Shown one piece after another: positions 9,208 to 17,025 of a stretch of 64,000 nt of DNA (the first letter of the stretch is position 1; each line of letters begins with the position of its first letter). The translations under genes were made by a program, and so were the position numbers. The stretch is from assembly GCF_900142475.1 (NCBI RefSeq), contig NZ_FRAY01000002.1, positions 124,001 through 188,000 on the forward strand. Direction: 5' to 3'. The DNA comes from Fibrobacter sp. UWH4 (GTDB lineage Bacteria; Fibrobacterota; Fibrobacteria; Fibrobacterales; Fibrobacteraceae). The notes under the pieces are model-generated. The model made no database searches and was not told the DNA's origin. It saw nothing but the letters and a program-made list of their open reading frames with translations.

Positions 9208-9692
9208 AGCTTATCCAGGAAGCTGTCGACATCGAGTTCGTCGAGGTCTTTCTGCAAGTCCGAAAGCACATCGTCCGAAATGACCGCCGGCTGAACCGTT
9301 TCCGGTTCACTCGGGGCCATGGCTCCAGCAATGTTTTCGGCGGCGGCATCGAATTCCGACGGAGCAGAGCCCTCACGGGGACTGGGCAGGCGTTCGCCCT
9401 TTTCGGAGCGTTCTTCAGCCAAGGCCTCGGAGGCATCGACCATCTTTTTGAGGGCCTCGGCCACAGCACCCATGGCACCACCGTGGCTGACAACCGCGTC
9501 AATCGCACGGCTGAGTTTCTTGCGGAGTCCAGCAAATTCTTCGCGATCCAACTCGGCAACTTCGCCATGGAAATACATCAAAGGGGTCTTGCAGCGGGCG
9601 CAGCAAAACACCATCATGTTGGCGCCATCCCCTTGGATTTGGGCGTCGAAAGATGTACCGCAATGGGGGCAGTCAATATGGAATTCACTCAT
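9204..9692 (-). CDS. Small zinc-ribbon protein with acidic tail
   Basis: The N-terminus has two Cys pairs, CPHC (residues 9-12) and CARC (about residues 31-34), forming a likely zinc ribbon. A helical middle (LRKKLSRAIDAVVSHGGAMGAVAEALKKMVDA) and a long acidic, Pro/Ser-rich tail end in DLDELDVDSFLDKL. No enzyme motif is visible. Such ribbons often bind nucleic acid or a protein partner; the function is not known. The gene is monocistronic by spacing, followed by the TAGACGG repeats. Confidence 0.7.
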   Translation of the reverse strand: MSEFHIDCPHCGTSFDAQIQGDGANMMVFCCARCKTPLMYFHGEVAELDREEFAGLRKKLSRAIDAVVSHGGAMGAVAEALKKMVDASEALAEERSEKGERLPSPREGSAPSEFDAAAENIAGAMAPSEPETVQPAVISDDVLSDLQKDLDELDVDSFLDKL

Positions 9693-9840
9693 GACCTATA
9701 ATTTAGCAAAAAACCGAGTTCTACAACATTATTTTTGGGGATATCGTTCCTATCGCTAACTTTATTTTTATTTTTTATCACGTCCTGCTTGTTTTTCGTG
9801 CACCTTTTTATGATTTTTCACTTTGTGAATATATCTGAGT

Positions 9841-9878
9841 TACAACTCCTAATTCCGAAATCCGAATTCTGAATTATC
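9841..9878. repeat. AATTC-rich palindromic cluster
   Basis: Variants of ATTCCGAAATCCGAATTCTGAATT sit immediately before the ATG of the mraY gene, so they lie within its 5' leader. No clear Shine-Dalgarno is seen between the repeat and the ATG. Confidence 0.7.
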
Positions 9879-9879
9879 C

Positions 9880-11028
9880 ATGCTTTGTCAGTGGCTTTAT
9901 CATTTAACTAGTATTGACCTTTTCGACGGTCGTCTATTCCGTGCGGGTGTCGCCGCCATGCTCTCCATCATCCTCGTCATGACCTTCATGCCGATCTACA
10001 TTCGAAAGCTCCAGAGCCTTGATGCAACTTCCGACTTCGATAAAGATGGAAAATCCAAGTCTCCCCCGATTATGGGTGGTCTCCTTCTGGTGATTGTGGT
10101 AGAAATCGTGTCACTCCTGGTGTGCAAGATGAACGGCTACACCATTTCGACTCTGATTGTGCTAGCCGCGTTTTCTGCCGTGGGTGCCATCGACGACATC
10201 GCAAAAGTCAAGGCCAAGCGCCTGATCAAGCTCGGCAAACTCAAGGCCGCCGACTACATGGACAAGGCCGACGGTATTTCCAGTAGCCTTAGACTTTTCC
10301 TCTATTTCTTGTTTAGCCTGGTCGTTGCCATTTTCTGCTACAAGTTCATTCCCGAACTCAAGGGCGATCTGACAATTCCCTTCTGCCCCATCGACGTGTT
10401 CCAGATTCACCTGCCCAACTGGGTTTTCGTGGGTTTCATGACCTTTGTAATCGCCGCCTCAGCCAACGGGACCAATTTTACCGACGGTCTCGACAGTCTT
10501 GTTTCGGTGCCGATTCTTTCGAGCATGATTTTCGTAGGGCTCGTAGCTTACGTGAGCGGCAACTTTATCTTTAGCCAGTACCTGAGCGTTCCGTACCTGC
10601 CCGGCTGCGACGAACTGTTCCCGCTCGCCATGTCGATTGCAGGCGCACTCCTCGCCTACTTGTGGTTCAACAGCCCTCCGGCCGAAATCTACATGGGCGA
10701 CGCCGGTTCCGTAGGCTTTGGAGCCGCTATCGGTATTATGTTTATTCTGGTGCAGGCAGGGCTATTCCTCCCCATCGTCTGCATCATCATCATCGCCGAA
10801 GCATGCTCCGTGTTGCTCCAGATCAGCTGGTTCAAGTTCACCAAGAAAACCACCGGCGAAGGCAAGCGCATCTTCCTTTGCGCGCCTCTCCACCACCACT
10901 ACCAAAAGAAGTGGGAAGGCCGTTTCCCGAGCAAGCCGCTCATGAATTCCAAAATCGTGTGGCGCATGCACCTCATCAGCATTTTCGCGCTCATCGTAAG
11001 CATGGTGATTTTCTTCGGCATTAGGTAA
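9880..11028 (+). CDS. mraY: Phospho-N-acetylmuramoyl-pentapeptide transferase
   Basis: MraY joins UDP-MurNAc-pentapeptide to undecaprenyl phosphate to give lipid I, the first membrane step of peptidoglycan synthesis. The 382-residue protein has about ten transmembrane helices and the family motifs: SPPIMGGLL near residue 66, AIDDIAKV, NGTNFTDGLD near 196 (catalytic and Mg2+ aspartates), EIYMGDAGS near 272 and the uracil-site loop HHHYQKK near 338. It is next to a sugar-nucleotide gene (4 bases apart) instead of the usual mur-fts cluster. Whether it is the only mraY in the genome cannot be told here. Confidence 0.88.
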   Translation: MLCQWLYHLTSIDLFDGRLFRAGVAAMLSIILVMTFMPIYIRKLQSLDATSDFDKDGKSKSPPIMGGLLLVIVVEIVSLLVCKMNGYTISTLIVLAAFSAVGAIDDIAKVKAKRLIKLGKLKAADYMDKADGISSSLRLFLYFLFSLVVAIFCYKFIPELKGDLTIPFCPIDVFQIHLPNWVFVGFMTFVIAASANGTNFTDGLDSLVSVPILSSMIFVGLVAYVSGNFIFSQYLSVPYLPGCDELFPLAMSIAGALLAYLWFNSPPAEIYMGDAGSVGFGAAIGIMFILVQAGLFLPIVCIIIIAEACSVLLQISWFKFTKKTTGEGKRIFLCAPLHHHYQKKWEGRFPSKPLMNSKIVWRMHLISIFALIVSMVIFFGIR

Positions 11029-11031
11029 AAT

Positions 11032-12366
11032 ATGGACATTATCGAAACTTTGAATGCGGCGGGGCAGCAAGAGCTGGTCGCCAAGCTTGAATCTTTGAGC
11101 GGCGATGCCCGCAAGAATTTGGAACGCGACATAGCCAGCCAGGACTGGGAAGAACTGAAGGCGCTTTATACCGAAAAATCGAACGCCTCGCTTGACGACA
11201 ACGTGTCGGGAGACTTGAAACCGATGCCGTTCAAAACCGCGATTGACGACTTGCGCTACGACTTTTGGAAAGAGACCGGCGAAATACTTTTGGGCAAGGG
11301 CCAGGTTGCCGCATTCCTGGTTGCAGGCGGTCAAGGTTCCCGCCTCGGCTTCGATGGCCCGAAGGGTATGTTCGATATCGGACTCCCGAGCCACAAGAGT
11401 CTGTTCCAGCTGCAGGCAGAACGCTTGCAGAACTTGGCCGCACAAGTCGGGCACCCCATTCCGTGGTGCATTATGACGAGCCCGCTGAATCACGAAGCGA
11501 CCGTCAACTTCTTTACCGAGCACAACTTTTTCGGTTACGCCCGCGAAAACATCCGTTTCTTTGAACAAGGTACGATTTGCGCGCTCGACCCGAACGGGAA
11601 GGCCGTCGTCGACGAGAACAACCGTCTGGCACTGGTGCCCGATGGCAACGGCGGTTGCTTTAGGGCGCTCGCCCAAAGCGGAACTCTCGCCTGGTTGATT
11701 GAAAAAGGCGTTCGCTACGTATTCCTTTACAGCGTCGACAACGCCCTCTGCCGCATTTGCGACCCCGCCTTTATTGGCGCACTCGCGAGCGAAGGCCGCA
11801 GCATGTCGGCATCCAAGGTGGTACACAAGGCGGGGCCCAACGAAAAGGTGGGCATCTTCGCCTTGCAGAACGGCAAGCCCGGTGTCGTCGAATACAGCGA
11901 CTTGCCCGAAAGCTACCGCGATATGACCAACGCTGATGGAAGCCTGACATTTGACGGCGGAAACATCGCCATTCACCTGTTCAAGCTTGAGGGACTGCGC
12001 AAGTTGCAGACAAGCAAGCTCCCGTGGCATACGGCAAGGAAGACCGTTTGCGGCATCGAAAAATGCTGGAAGTTCGAGCAGTTCCTGTTCGACGCCTTCC
12101 CGCAGCTGGGCACGATGATGCCGTTTGGCGTGGTGCGCGAAGAGGAATTTTCTCCGGTGAAAAACGCCGAAGGAAACGACTCCCCGAAGACTGCACGTAC
12201 CATGATTGGCCGACTTCACCGTGAATGGTTGCGCAAGGCCCATATCGAAGTAAATCCGAACAAACTGTACGAAGTCTCGCCCACGCTGAGCTATGCAGGC
12301 GAAGGTCTCAGCCGCCGCGTGTTCGAACGTGAACTCGGAAGAAATATTCTGGAATTCGATGAATAA
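11032..12366 (+). CDS. UDPGP-family uridylyltransferase (eukaryote-like UDP-GlcNAc/UDP-sugar pyrophosphorylase)
   Basis: The signature FLVAGGQGSRLGFDGPKGMFDIG near residue 95 is the nucleotide-binding loop of the UAP1/UDPGP family, not of bacterial GlmU or GalU. The enzyme joins UTP to a sugar-1-phosphate, probably GlcNAc-1-P or Glc-1-P. Further motifs are CIMTSPLNHEAT, FFEQGTICALD, PDGNGGCFRAL and a late lysine-containing loop. At 444 residues it has the normal length. It starts 4 bases after mraY, so one transcript would supply both the UDP-sugar enzyme and a user of a UDP-amino sugar. Which sugar it prefers is not decided by sequence alone. Confidence 0.82.
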   Translation: MDIIETLNAAGQQELVAKLESLSGDARKNLERDIASQDWEELKALYTEKSNASLDDNVSGDLKPMPFKTAIDDLRYDFWKETGEILLGKGQVAAFLVAGGQGSRLGFDGPKGMFDIGLPSHKSLFQLQAERLQNLAAQVGHPIPWCIMTSPLNHEATVNFFTEHNFFGYARENIRFFEQGTICALDPNGKAVVDENNRLALVPDGNGGCFRALAQSGTLAWLIEKGVRYVFLYSVDNALCRICDPAFIGALASEGRSMSASKVVHKAGPNEKVGIFALQNGKPGVVEYSDLPESYRDMTNADGSLTFDGGNIAIHLFKLEGLRKLQTSKLPWHTARKTVCGIEKCWKFEQFLFDAFPQLGTMMPFGVVREEEFSPVKNAEGNDSPKTARTMIGRLHREWLRKAHIEVNPNKLYEVSPTLSYAGEGLSRRVFERELGRNILEFDE

Positions 12367-12393
12367 TCTAGAATTCAGAATTCAGAATTGCCT
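12366..12393. repeat. AATTC-rich palindromic cluster
   Basis: Three overlapping copies of AGAATTC begin at the stop codon of the uridylyltransferase gene and end one base before the ATG of the acyltransferase gene, so the whole spacer is repeat. Confidence 0.7.
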
Positions 12394-12394
12394 T

Positions 12395-13324
12395 ATGCAA
12401 GTAAAGTTCATCGCATATAATACATTGGTGAACATCCTGTTGCGAATGCCGGATATTTTTTATTCGGCACTTTTTGCAGTTGCTTTTCCGATTTACAAGG
12501 CGCTGCATACCGAGCGCGCTTACGGGCGCACGGTAAAGCACCTTGCAAGCGCGAAGAAATATGCAACTGTGGATTGCTTCGCCTCCGCATCGGAGGCTCG
12601 CAATGACGTGGGAGCCGTAACAGCGAAAGATGTATTCAAGGGAATCTTCTGGAACGCGCTGGATTCGTACCGGGGGCTCGCACGCTTCAAAAGTGTCGAA
12701 AGCCGAATCGTCTACGAAAACGAAGAAATCATCCGCGAAGCTATAGCGGAATGCGCCAAGAACGGAAAGCCCATCGCAGGCATCAGTATCCATCAAGGAG
12801 CATTTGAATTGCTGCACCGCGCTCTTTGCCGCTACAGCGAGCATGTGCACCTGATTACCGATTCCGTTGGCAACGAATCCTTCCGCGAAGTTCTCAAGGA
12901 TCTCCGCAGCGATCCGCATCTCACCGAATACCACCCCGAAGAAACGGGAAAACTTATCCGTGACCTGTTCCATACCAAGGGAATCCTCGCGATGGTTTTT
13001 GACCAGGGCAAGAACACCAAGGGCAATTCCGTCGAACTCTTTGGACAAAAGAGCACGCTGTACTTGCGCCTTCCGCAAAAGGTGAACGAGATGGGCGCAG
13101 GCATCGTTCTTTTCCGCACCTGGACCGAATACGCACCACAAAAGCACATCGTCATCCGATTCGAAAAATACTATCCACCCCGATTCGACAAAACGCTCGT
13201 GGGCAACAACTTGCAAAAAGACGGGCGCAGTGCGCTCGTTTCAAGTATCGCAAAGGAAATGGAATCCTGGATATCCGAGCACCCAGAACAATGGAGCTGG
13301 AATTACCACGGAAATTTCCGCTAA
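12395..13324 (+). CDS. Lysophospholipid/lipid A acyltransferase (HtrB/LPLAT family) with in-frame REP insertion
   Basis: The centre carries SIHQGAFELLHRAL, an HxxxxE version of the LPLAT HX4(D/E) catalytic motif, followed by MVFDQGKNTKGNSVELFG and the LP.KVNEMGAGIVL stretch typical of late acyltransferases. It would acylate a lipid A precursor or a lysolipid at the inner membrane. The hydrophobic N-terminus (about 25 residues) is a membrane anchor. Residues around 60-72 (DCFASASEARND) are the translation of a REP-like repeat at 12571-12608 that lengthens the region between anchor and catalytic fold. ATG at 12395 is chosen; earlier in-frame codons overlap the preceding gene. Confidence 0.78.
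   Translation: MQVKFIAYNTLVNILLRMPDIFYSALFAVAFPIYKALHTERAYGRTVKHLASAKKYATVDCFASASEARNDVGAVTAKDVFKGIFWNALDSYRGLARFKSVESRIVYENEEIIREAIAECAKNGKPIAGISIHQGAFELLHRALCRYSEHVHLITDSVGNESFREVLKDLRSDPHLTEYHPEETGKLIRDLFHTKGILAMVFDQGKNTKGNSVELFGQKSTLYLRLPQKVNEMGAGIVLFRTWTEYAPQKHIVIRFEKYYPPRFDKTLVGNNLQKDGRSALVSSIAKEMESWISEHPEQWSWNYHGNFR
12571..12608. repeat. REP-like element inside the acyltransferase gene
   Basis: GGATTGCTTCGC..., a GCCTCCGCATCGGAGGC hairpin, then CTCGCAATGACG. This is the widespread GTCATTGCGAG...GAAGCAATCC bacterial repeat type. It is in frame and contains no stop codon. Confidence 0.85.
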
Positions 13325-14154
13325 TCTCCGAACAGGGTGTCCTTGATGCGCTGCAAGGTAGACTCTTCTTCGCCGCTACGCACAATCACCACGATTTTTG
13401 ACTTCGCATAATGGTCCGTAAAGTTTACGATCCGTTCGCGTTCTTCCGTGACCGAAAGTGCGGCAAGCCCAATATCGGCCTTACCTGAATCGACCGCGGC
13501 AATAATTTCATCAAAATCAATATCGACAATTTCAAGCGGACGTTCCATAAAATCCGCAATATAGCGCGCAATCTCGATATCAATTCCCTGGGGGCCTTTT
13601 TCGGTACGGAACTCGTACGGAGGGAACTCGGCATTGGTCGCAATCCTCAATACTGGGCCACTCGCAGAATCAAGTTTATAATGATAATCGCCCGTACCAC
13701 CGATATACGATGCAAAAATAGAATCATAGACGCCCATCGTCCGCATCTGGATGAGCGCCATATTCACAGTATCAAGCAGGCCCCAATTCTTCTTGGCAAC
13801 AATTCCCGCATATGATTCTTCCATAAAGACTTCATCAAGAATACGCAGGGACTGGTACTTGCCTTCAAAGACAGAAGCCGGAGCGTCGTCACCCAACACC
13901 GCATCTACATCGCCACGACGAAGCGCCTGGACGGCCTCTTCCAGGGTCGGATACTTTTCCACCTGAATCTTGGCTGTATCGCCACCAAAATCGGCTGCAT
14001 AAACTTCAGCGGTACTCGCCTCCAGTACACCAACCTTCTTATTCGCTAAATCATTAATTGCAAAGACACGATTTTCTGGGACATTGGACTTTCCGCATCC
14101 CGTAAAGCAAATGCAAAACGCAATCAGTACCCCCCAAAACCACTTCGCTCTCAT
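13321..14154 (-). CDS. Periplasmic solute-binding lipoprotein, family 3
   Basis: A lipoprotein signal peptide with lipobox FTGC is followed by a bilobal family-3 solute-binding fold. The second half carries RIATNAEFPPYEFRTEKGPQGIDIEIARYIA and DIGLAALSVTEERERIVNFTDHY, the classic amino-acid-binding motifs. The first half looks like a second, weaker copy of the fold (KKVGVLEASTAEVYAADFG; DAVLGDDAPASVF). No permease or ATPase gene is adjacent, so it may work with transporter genes elsewhere or act as a sensor. It ends 4 bases into the acyltransferase gene, in a convergent overlap. Confidence 0.82.
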   Translation of the reverse strand: MRAKWFWGVLIAFCICFTGCGKSNVPENRVFAINDLANKKVGVLEASTAEVYAADFGGDTAKIQVEKYPTLEEAVQALRRGDVDAVLGDDAPASVFEGKYQSLRILDEVFMEESYAGIVAKKNWGLLDTVNMALIQMRTMGVYDSIFASYIGGTGDYHYKLDSASGPVLRIATNAEFPPYEFRTEKGPQGIDIEIARYIADFMERPLEIVDIDFDEIIAAVDSGKADIGLAALSVTEERERIVNFTDHYAKSKIVVIVRSGEEESTLQRIKDTLFGD

Positions 14155-14196
14155 CGTTACATAAACCTCACAATATACTTACATCAGTTTCAATAT

Positions 14197-14223
14197 AGTA
14201 AAAGAAGCCCCCAAAGAGGCTTC
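14197..14223 (-). terminator. Likely intrinsic terminator of the alpha/beta-hydrolase-like gene
   Basis: On the minus strand GAAGCC (from 14223), an 9-base loop, GGCTTC, then CTTTTACT. It lies just after the hydrolase-like gene's end and before the solute-binding protein gene's start. Confidence 0.5.
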
Positions 14224-14272
14224 GATGGCATCATAAAAAGCAATTCCAGCCTAATTTAGTCAGGATTTGCCG

Positions 14273-14914
14273 CTAAAATAAGAGCATCGGGGGCCAATGT
14301 CCCGCCTTCGGACGTTCCTTGAACTCCGCTCCAGGCATAAAATCGGCCAAGGCCATCGTCATCGACGGAGGAATCGCCCGGTCCATGCGACCATAGAGGA
14401 CCTGTACGCCACCACCTGCCGTATCAACCGAGGATTCAATGCGATTCTTTGCCATGTACTCCAGTCCCAAGCGCAACGCCTCAGGTTTTATGCGTTTGGC
14501 ACATTTCAACCAGTCGTCCTGCCATTCCCCCAGTTCATCTTCAAGCAACTCATAAAACGCATTGATCGTCGCATCCGACGCAGTCAGTGTCTGATGAGCA
14601 ATAAAGGAGAGGTTTTCTGCAGTCCACTCGCTTTCTTCGGAACAGTAATCCGCAAAAGGAGACAACAGAATCCAGCGTTGTCCCTTAGGCCGGGAAGCAG
14701 CATTCTTCAACAAGGCAAAAGCACCCAGTCCCCACCCCACGACAGTCGATGCCGAGGCAAGGTCCGGTTCTCCATACAAATGATCTAAATACGAAACCAT
14801 TTTTTCGTAAGGAACAAAAAGATGGTCCGCCTCTGGCGACACCGTCGCCAGTTCGTCTTCCCACAACCCCATATCCGAGGCAAAATCCGGGAGCCATATC
14901 CATTTTTCTTTCAT
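14273..14914 (-). CDS. Alpha/beta-hydrolase-like protein lacking the serine nucleophile
   Basis: At 213 residues it is the size of BioH/BioG-like carboxylesterases. The fold is recognisable from WIWLPDFASDMGLWEDEL, a nucleophile-elbow position TVVGWGLGAFAL, a VLYGRMDRAIPP strand carrying the acid, and GHWPPMLLF with the catalytic-type histidine at the C-terminus. The elbow reads G-W-G-L-G: the serine expected in GxSxG is glycine (GGA codon). Hydrolase chemistry by the usual mechanism is therefore unlikely, although a divergent enzyme or a binding protein is possible. It is monocistronic. A methyl-ester or biotin link is speculation. Confidence 0.65.
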   Translation of the reverse strand: MKEKWIWLPDFASDMGLWEDELATVSPEADHLFVPYEKMVSYLDHLYGEPDLASASTVVGWGLGAFALLKNAASRPKGQRWILLSPFADYCSEESEWTAENLSFIAHQTLTASDATINAFYELLEDELGEWQDDWLKCAKRIKPEALRLGLEYMAKNRIESSVDTAGGGVQVLYGRMDRAIPPSMTMALADFMPGAEFKERPKAGHWPPMLLF

Positions 14915-15097
14915 AACACGTTCCTAGAATTCTGTTCGTAATACATTCCTAAATATACAGAGTTTTTTAGAAATGGAACAATTCTCAGAAAAAAAATTCA
15001 AATTCGTCCATTTTTCATATTCCAATGTGGAATATTCTGAATGAAAAATAAAGTTCATAATCCACTTTTTTGCGATAAACATTATATTTTCAAGGTG

Positions 15098-15967
15098 ATG
15101 TTTCAGAGAAATAAATTCATTTTTCGTTTTTTCATTTTTTTCTGCTTGAGCCTTGCGCTTTCCGCATGGGCAGAAACATCGACCGAAGCCCCTAGATACC
15201 CGCAAAGGCCCTCCGAAAGCAACATCTACGACGACAATCACTTATTAAATGCATCCGAGACTAGCCTTTTCAACAGCCTTGCGGACGAACTCTACCGAAA
15301 GACAGGCATCGAACTCACCTGCGTCCTGCTAGACGACATCGGACACGTGAACCAGTTCGAAAAAAGTGAACGCTACGCCCAGAATACCGCCAAGGAATGG
15401 AACCTCGGCAGGCAAACCGCCGAAGGAATCATGATCTTTGTCGCCCAGAAGCAGCGTTGGAAGAACATTGTCGTCACGCCAGCTCTAGAAAAAAACTTTG
15501 ACGAAAAGACACTCGCCAAAATTCAGCAAAAGACACTGATTCCGGCATTCCGTGAATACAACTATGGCGAAGGAATTCTTTCCCTGTCTTACGCACTCGC
15601 CCAGATGGGCGCCAAAGCCAAGGGGAAACAACTCGACATCGATGCCACCCCCTACAAGCTGAGCGAAAACAGCGTTCCCGCACTCATGATCCTGTTCATC
15701 CTCTTTGTATTCTTCTTGCTCCTCATGGCCAAATTCAGCGGAGGCCGTGGCAACGGCATTCTCTGGTTCCTGTTCGGAGGCGCCATCAAGAACAAGAAAA
15801 AAGATGAAGCAGAAGTCGGGTTCGGCGGAGGATTCGGCGGCTCCCCGAAAGGTTTCGGAGGCGGTTTCGGAAACGGACTCGGCGGAGGATTCAGCAGCGG
15901 AATGGGCGGAGGATCTTCGTTCGGCAACGGAATAGGACGATTCGGAAAAAGGGATGACCTTTGGTGA
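15098..15967 (+). CDS. TPM-domain protein (YgcG-like), secreted with membrane anchor
   Basis: A signal peptide (FFIFFCLSLALSAWAE) precedes a TPM domain of about 140 residues: YDDNHLLNASETSLFNSLADEL, then GRQTAEGIMIFVAQKQRWKNIVV. A single transmembrane helix (VPALMILFILFVFFLLLMA) and a Gly/Phe-rich tail follow. TPM proteins of this kind sit in the inner membrane facing the periplasm; phosphatase activity and photosystem or respiratory assembly roles are known for some relatives. ATG at 15098 directly follows AAGGTG and gives a normal signal peptide; an ATG at 15041 adds 19 residues without a Shine-Dalgarno. It is followed within 8 bases by a second gene. Confidence 0.75.
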   Translation: MFQRNKFIFRFFIFFCLSLALSAWAETSTEAPRYPQRPSESNIYDDNHLLNASETSLFNSLADELYRKTGIELTCVLLDDIGHVNQFEKSERYAQNTAKEWNLGRQTAEGIMIFVAQKQRWKNIVVTPALEKNFDEKTLAKIQQKTLIPAFREYNYGEGILSLSYALAQMGAKAKGKQLDIDATPYKLSENSVPALMILFILFVFFLLLMAKFSGGRGNGILWFLFGGAIKNKKKDEAEVGFGGGFGGSPKGFGGGFGNGLGGGFSSGMGGGSSFGNGIGRFGKRDDLW

Positions 15968-15975
15968 GGTAGATT

Positions 15976-16665
15976 ATGAAAAAGAACTTGAGCATCGTAG
16001 AACTGCAAAGATCCAAATGGCCGGGCATGTTGATGCAGGCTCTGGGCGACAACCTGATTTCAGCTTTTATCCACGGCGACGGGCTCGTGGAAGGTTTCAA
16101 TGCACTTGAAACCCCCTGGACAGTGAGTTTTATCCTTCGCGACAATTCCACCGAAAAAATCAAGCCGTTGCAGGAATTGCTGAATGACGCAAAAAAAGAA
16201 AACGTGGAGTTCCGTTACTTTTTCACCCTTAAAGAAATCCAGACCTCCGAAGACGTCTTCCCGCTAGAATTCCTGCACATTGCAAACAGGAATGTCGCTC
16301 TCGCCGGTGCAAAGCCGCTCCCCAACTACGAACCGAACCTGGAATGCCTGCGCCTGGAATGCGAACGAGAACTGCGCGGGCTCCTGATCCATCTGCGCGA
16401 AGCATTCCTCTACATCCAGCAAAGCAGGAACCCGCTCGGATTTTTCGCCCGTGCCAATGCAACGCTGCTCCCGATTATGTACGGGGTTCACTACCTAAAC
16501 CACCGCACCTACCCCGAAAACCACCAGCAGATCTTTAACGAATACCCTTCGCTCAAGGCTCCTATCAGTAGCCGAAACGAAAAGGCTTTCCTCGACAGCA
16601 TAAATAACTATATTGCGACCGTCACCGACATCGTGAACCTTGTGGACTCGATGGATGTAGTGTAA
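15976..16665 (+). CDS. Conserved-looking protein, possible inactive nucleotidyltransferase fold
   Basis: Not recognised with certainty. The 229-residue protein starts with a basic helix, then ALGDNLISAFIHGDGLVEGFNA, which resembles the hG[GS]-X9-13-D region of polymerase-beta-type nucleotidyltransferases but lacks the GS pair. The C-terminal half is helical (LECERELRGLLIHLREAFLYIQQ), as in helical partners of such domains. GAGGTAG precedes the ATG by 5 bases. It lies 8 bases after the TPM gene and 11 bases before a small gene, so the three form an operon. Nucleotidyltransferase ancestry is inference. Confidence 0.6.
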   Translation: MKKNLSIVELQRSKWPGMLMQALGDNLISAFIHGDGLVEGFNALETPWTVSFILRDNSTEKIKPLQELLNDAKKENVEFRYFFTLKEIQTSEDVFPLEFLHIANRNVALAGAKPLPNYEPNLECLRLECERELRGLLIHLREAFLYIQQSRNPLGFFARANATLLPIMYGVHYLNHRTYPENHQQIFNEYPSLKAPISSRNEKAFLDSINNYIATVTDIVNLVDSMDVV

Positions 16666-16676
16666 ACGAGGAAAGC

Positions 16677-16946
16677 ATGATCTGCAACAGCATTCTAGGT
16701 ACCACCCACCACGGCACCTACAAAAAAGTTATCGATGTTCTGTTCGAACGGCACGAGCTCAAGGAACATTCCATCCGCCGCATCGCCAAAGACGGCGTCG
16801 AAATCGAAGTGGAAGTCAACGAAGACCTACAAGAAGGCGACATCCTCGTCGAAACGGACCACTATGTTTATGCGGTGAAGATCTATGTTCCGAAGCCGCC
16901 AAAAGAAAATCTTGACCCCGTAAACAAGGTCAAGCATTACTTATAA
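16677..16946 (+). CDS. Small protein resembling the UreE N-terminal domain
   Basis: The 89-residue product has a beta-rich stretch with RHELKEHSIRRIAKDGVEIEVEVNEDLQEGDILVE, reminiscent of the peptide-binding N-terminal domain of the urease nickel chaperone UreE. The metal-binding C-terminal domain and His tail of UreE are absent, and no urease gene is in view. GAGGAAAGC stands just before the ATG. It closes the three-gene TPM operon. The resemblance is by eye; a structural role unrelated to nickel is equally possible. Confidence 0.55.
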   Translation: MICNSILGTTHHGTYKKVIDVLFERHELKEHSIRRIAKDGVEIEVEVNEDLQEGDILVETDHYVYAVKIYVPKPPKENLDPVNKVKHYL

Positions 16947-17025
16947 TTAATTCAGATTTTTTTGTTAGGCGGCTTCGCCGCGATTATAAACAACTCAGAA
17001 ATCTGAACTCCGAATTCTGAATTAT
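16945..17025. repeat. AATTC-type cluster with central GGCGGCTTCGCCGC hairpin
   Basis: ATTCAGA- and TCAGAAATCTGA-type palindromes flank a GGCGGCTTCGCCGC hairpin between two convergent genes. The hairpin is followed by no long T-run on either strand, so termination is uncertain. Confidence 0.65.

Noticed and set aside
8486-9568. A 360-residue reading of the LysE-type gene
   Set aside because: The upstream part runs antiparallel-like through the zinc-ribbon gene region and has no relation to LysE.
10762-12243. Long antisense frame across mraY and the uridylyltransferase gene
   Set aside because: No motif, and the plus-strand frames have conserved catalytic motifs.
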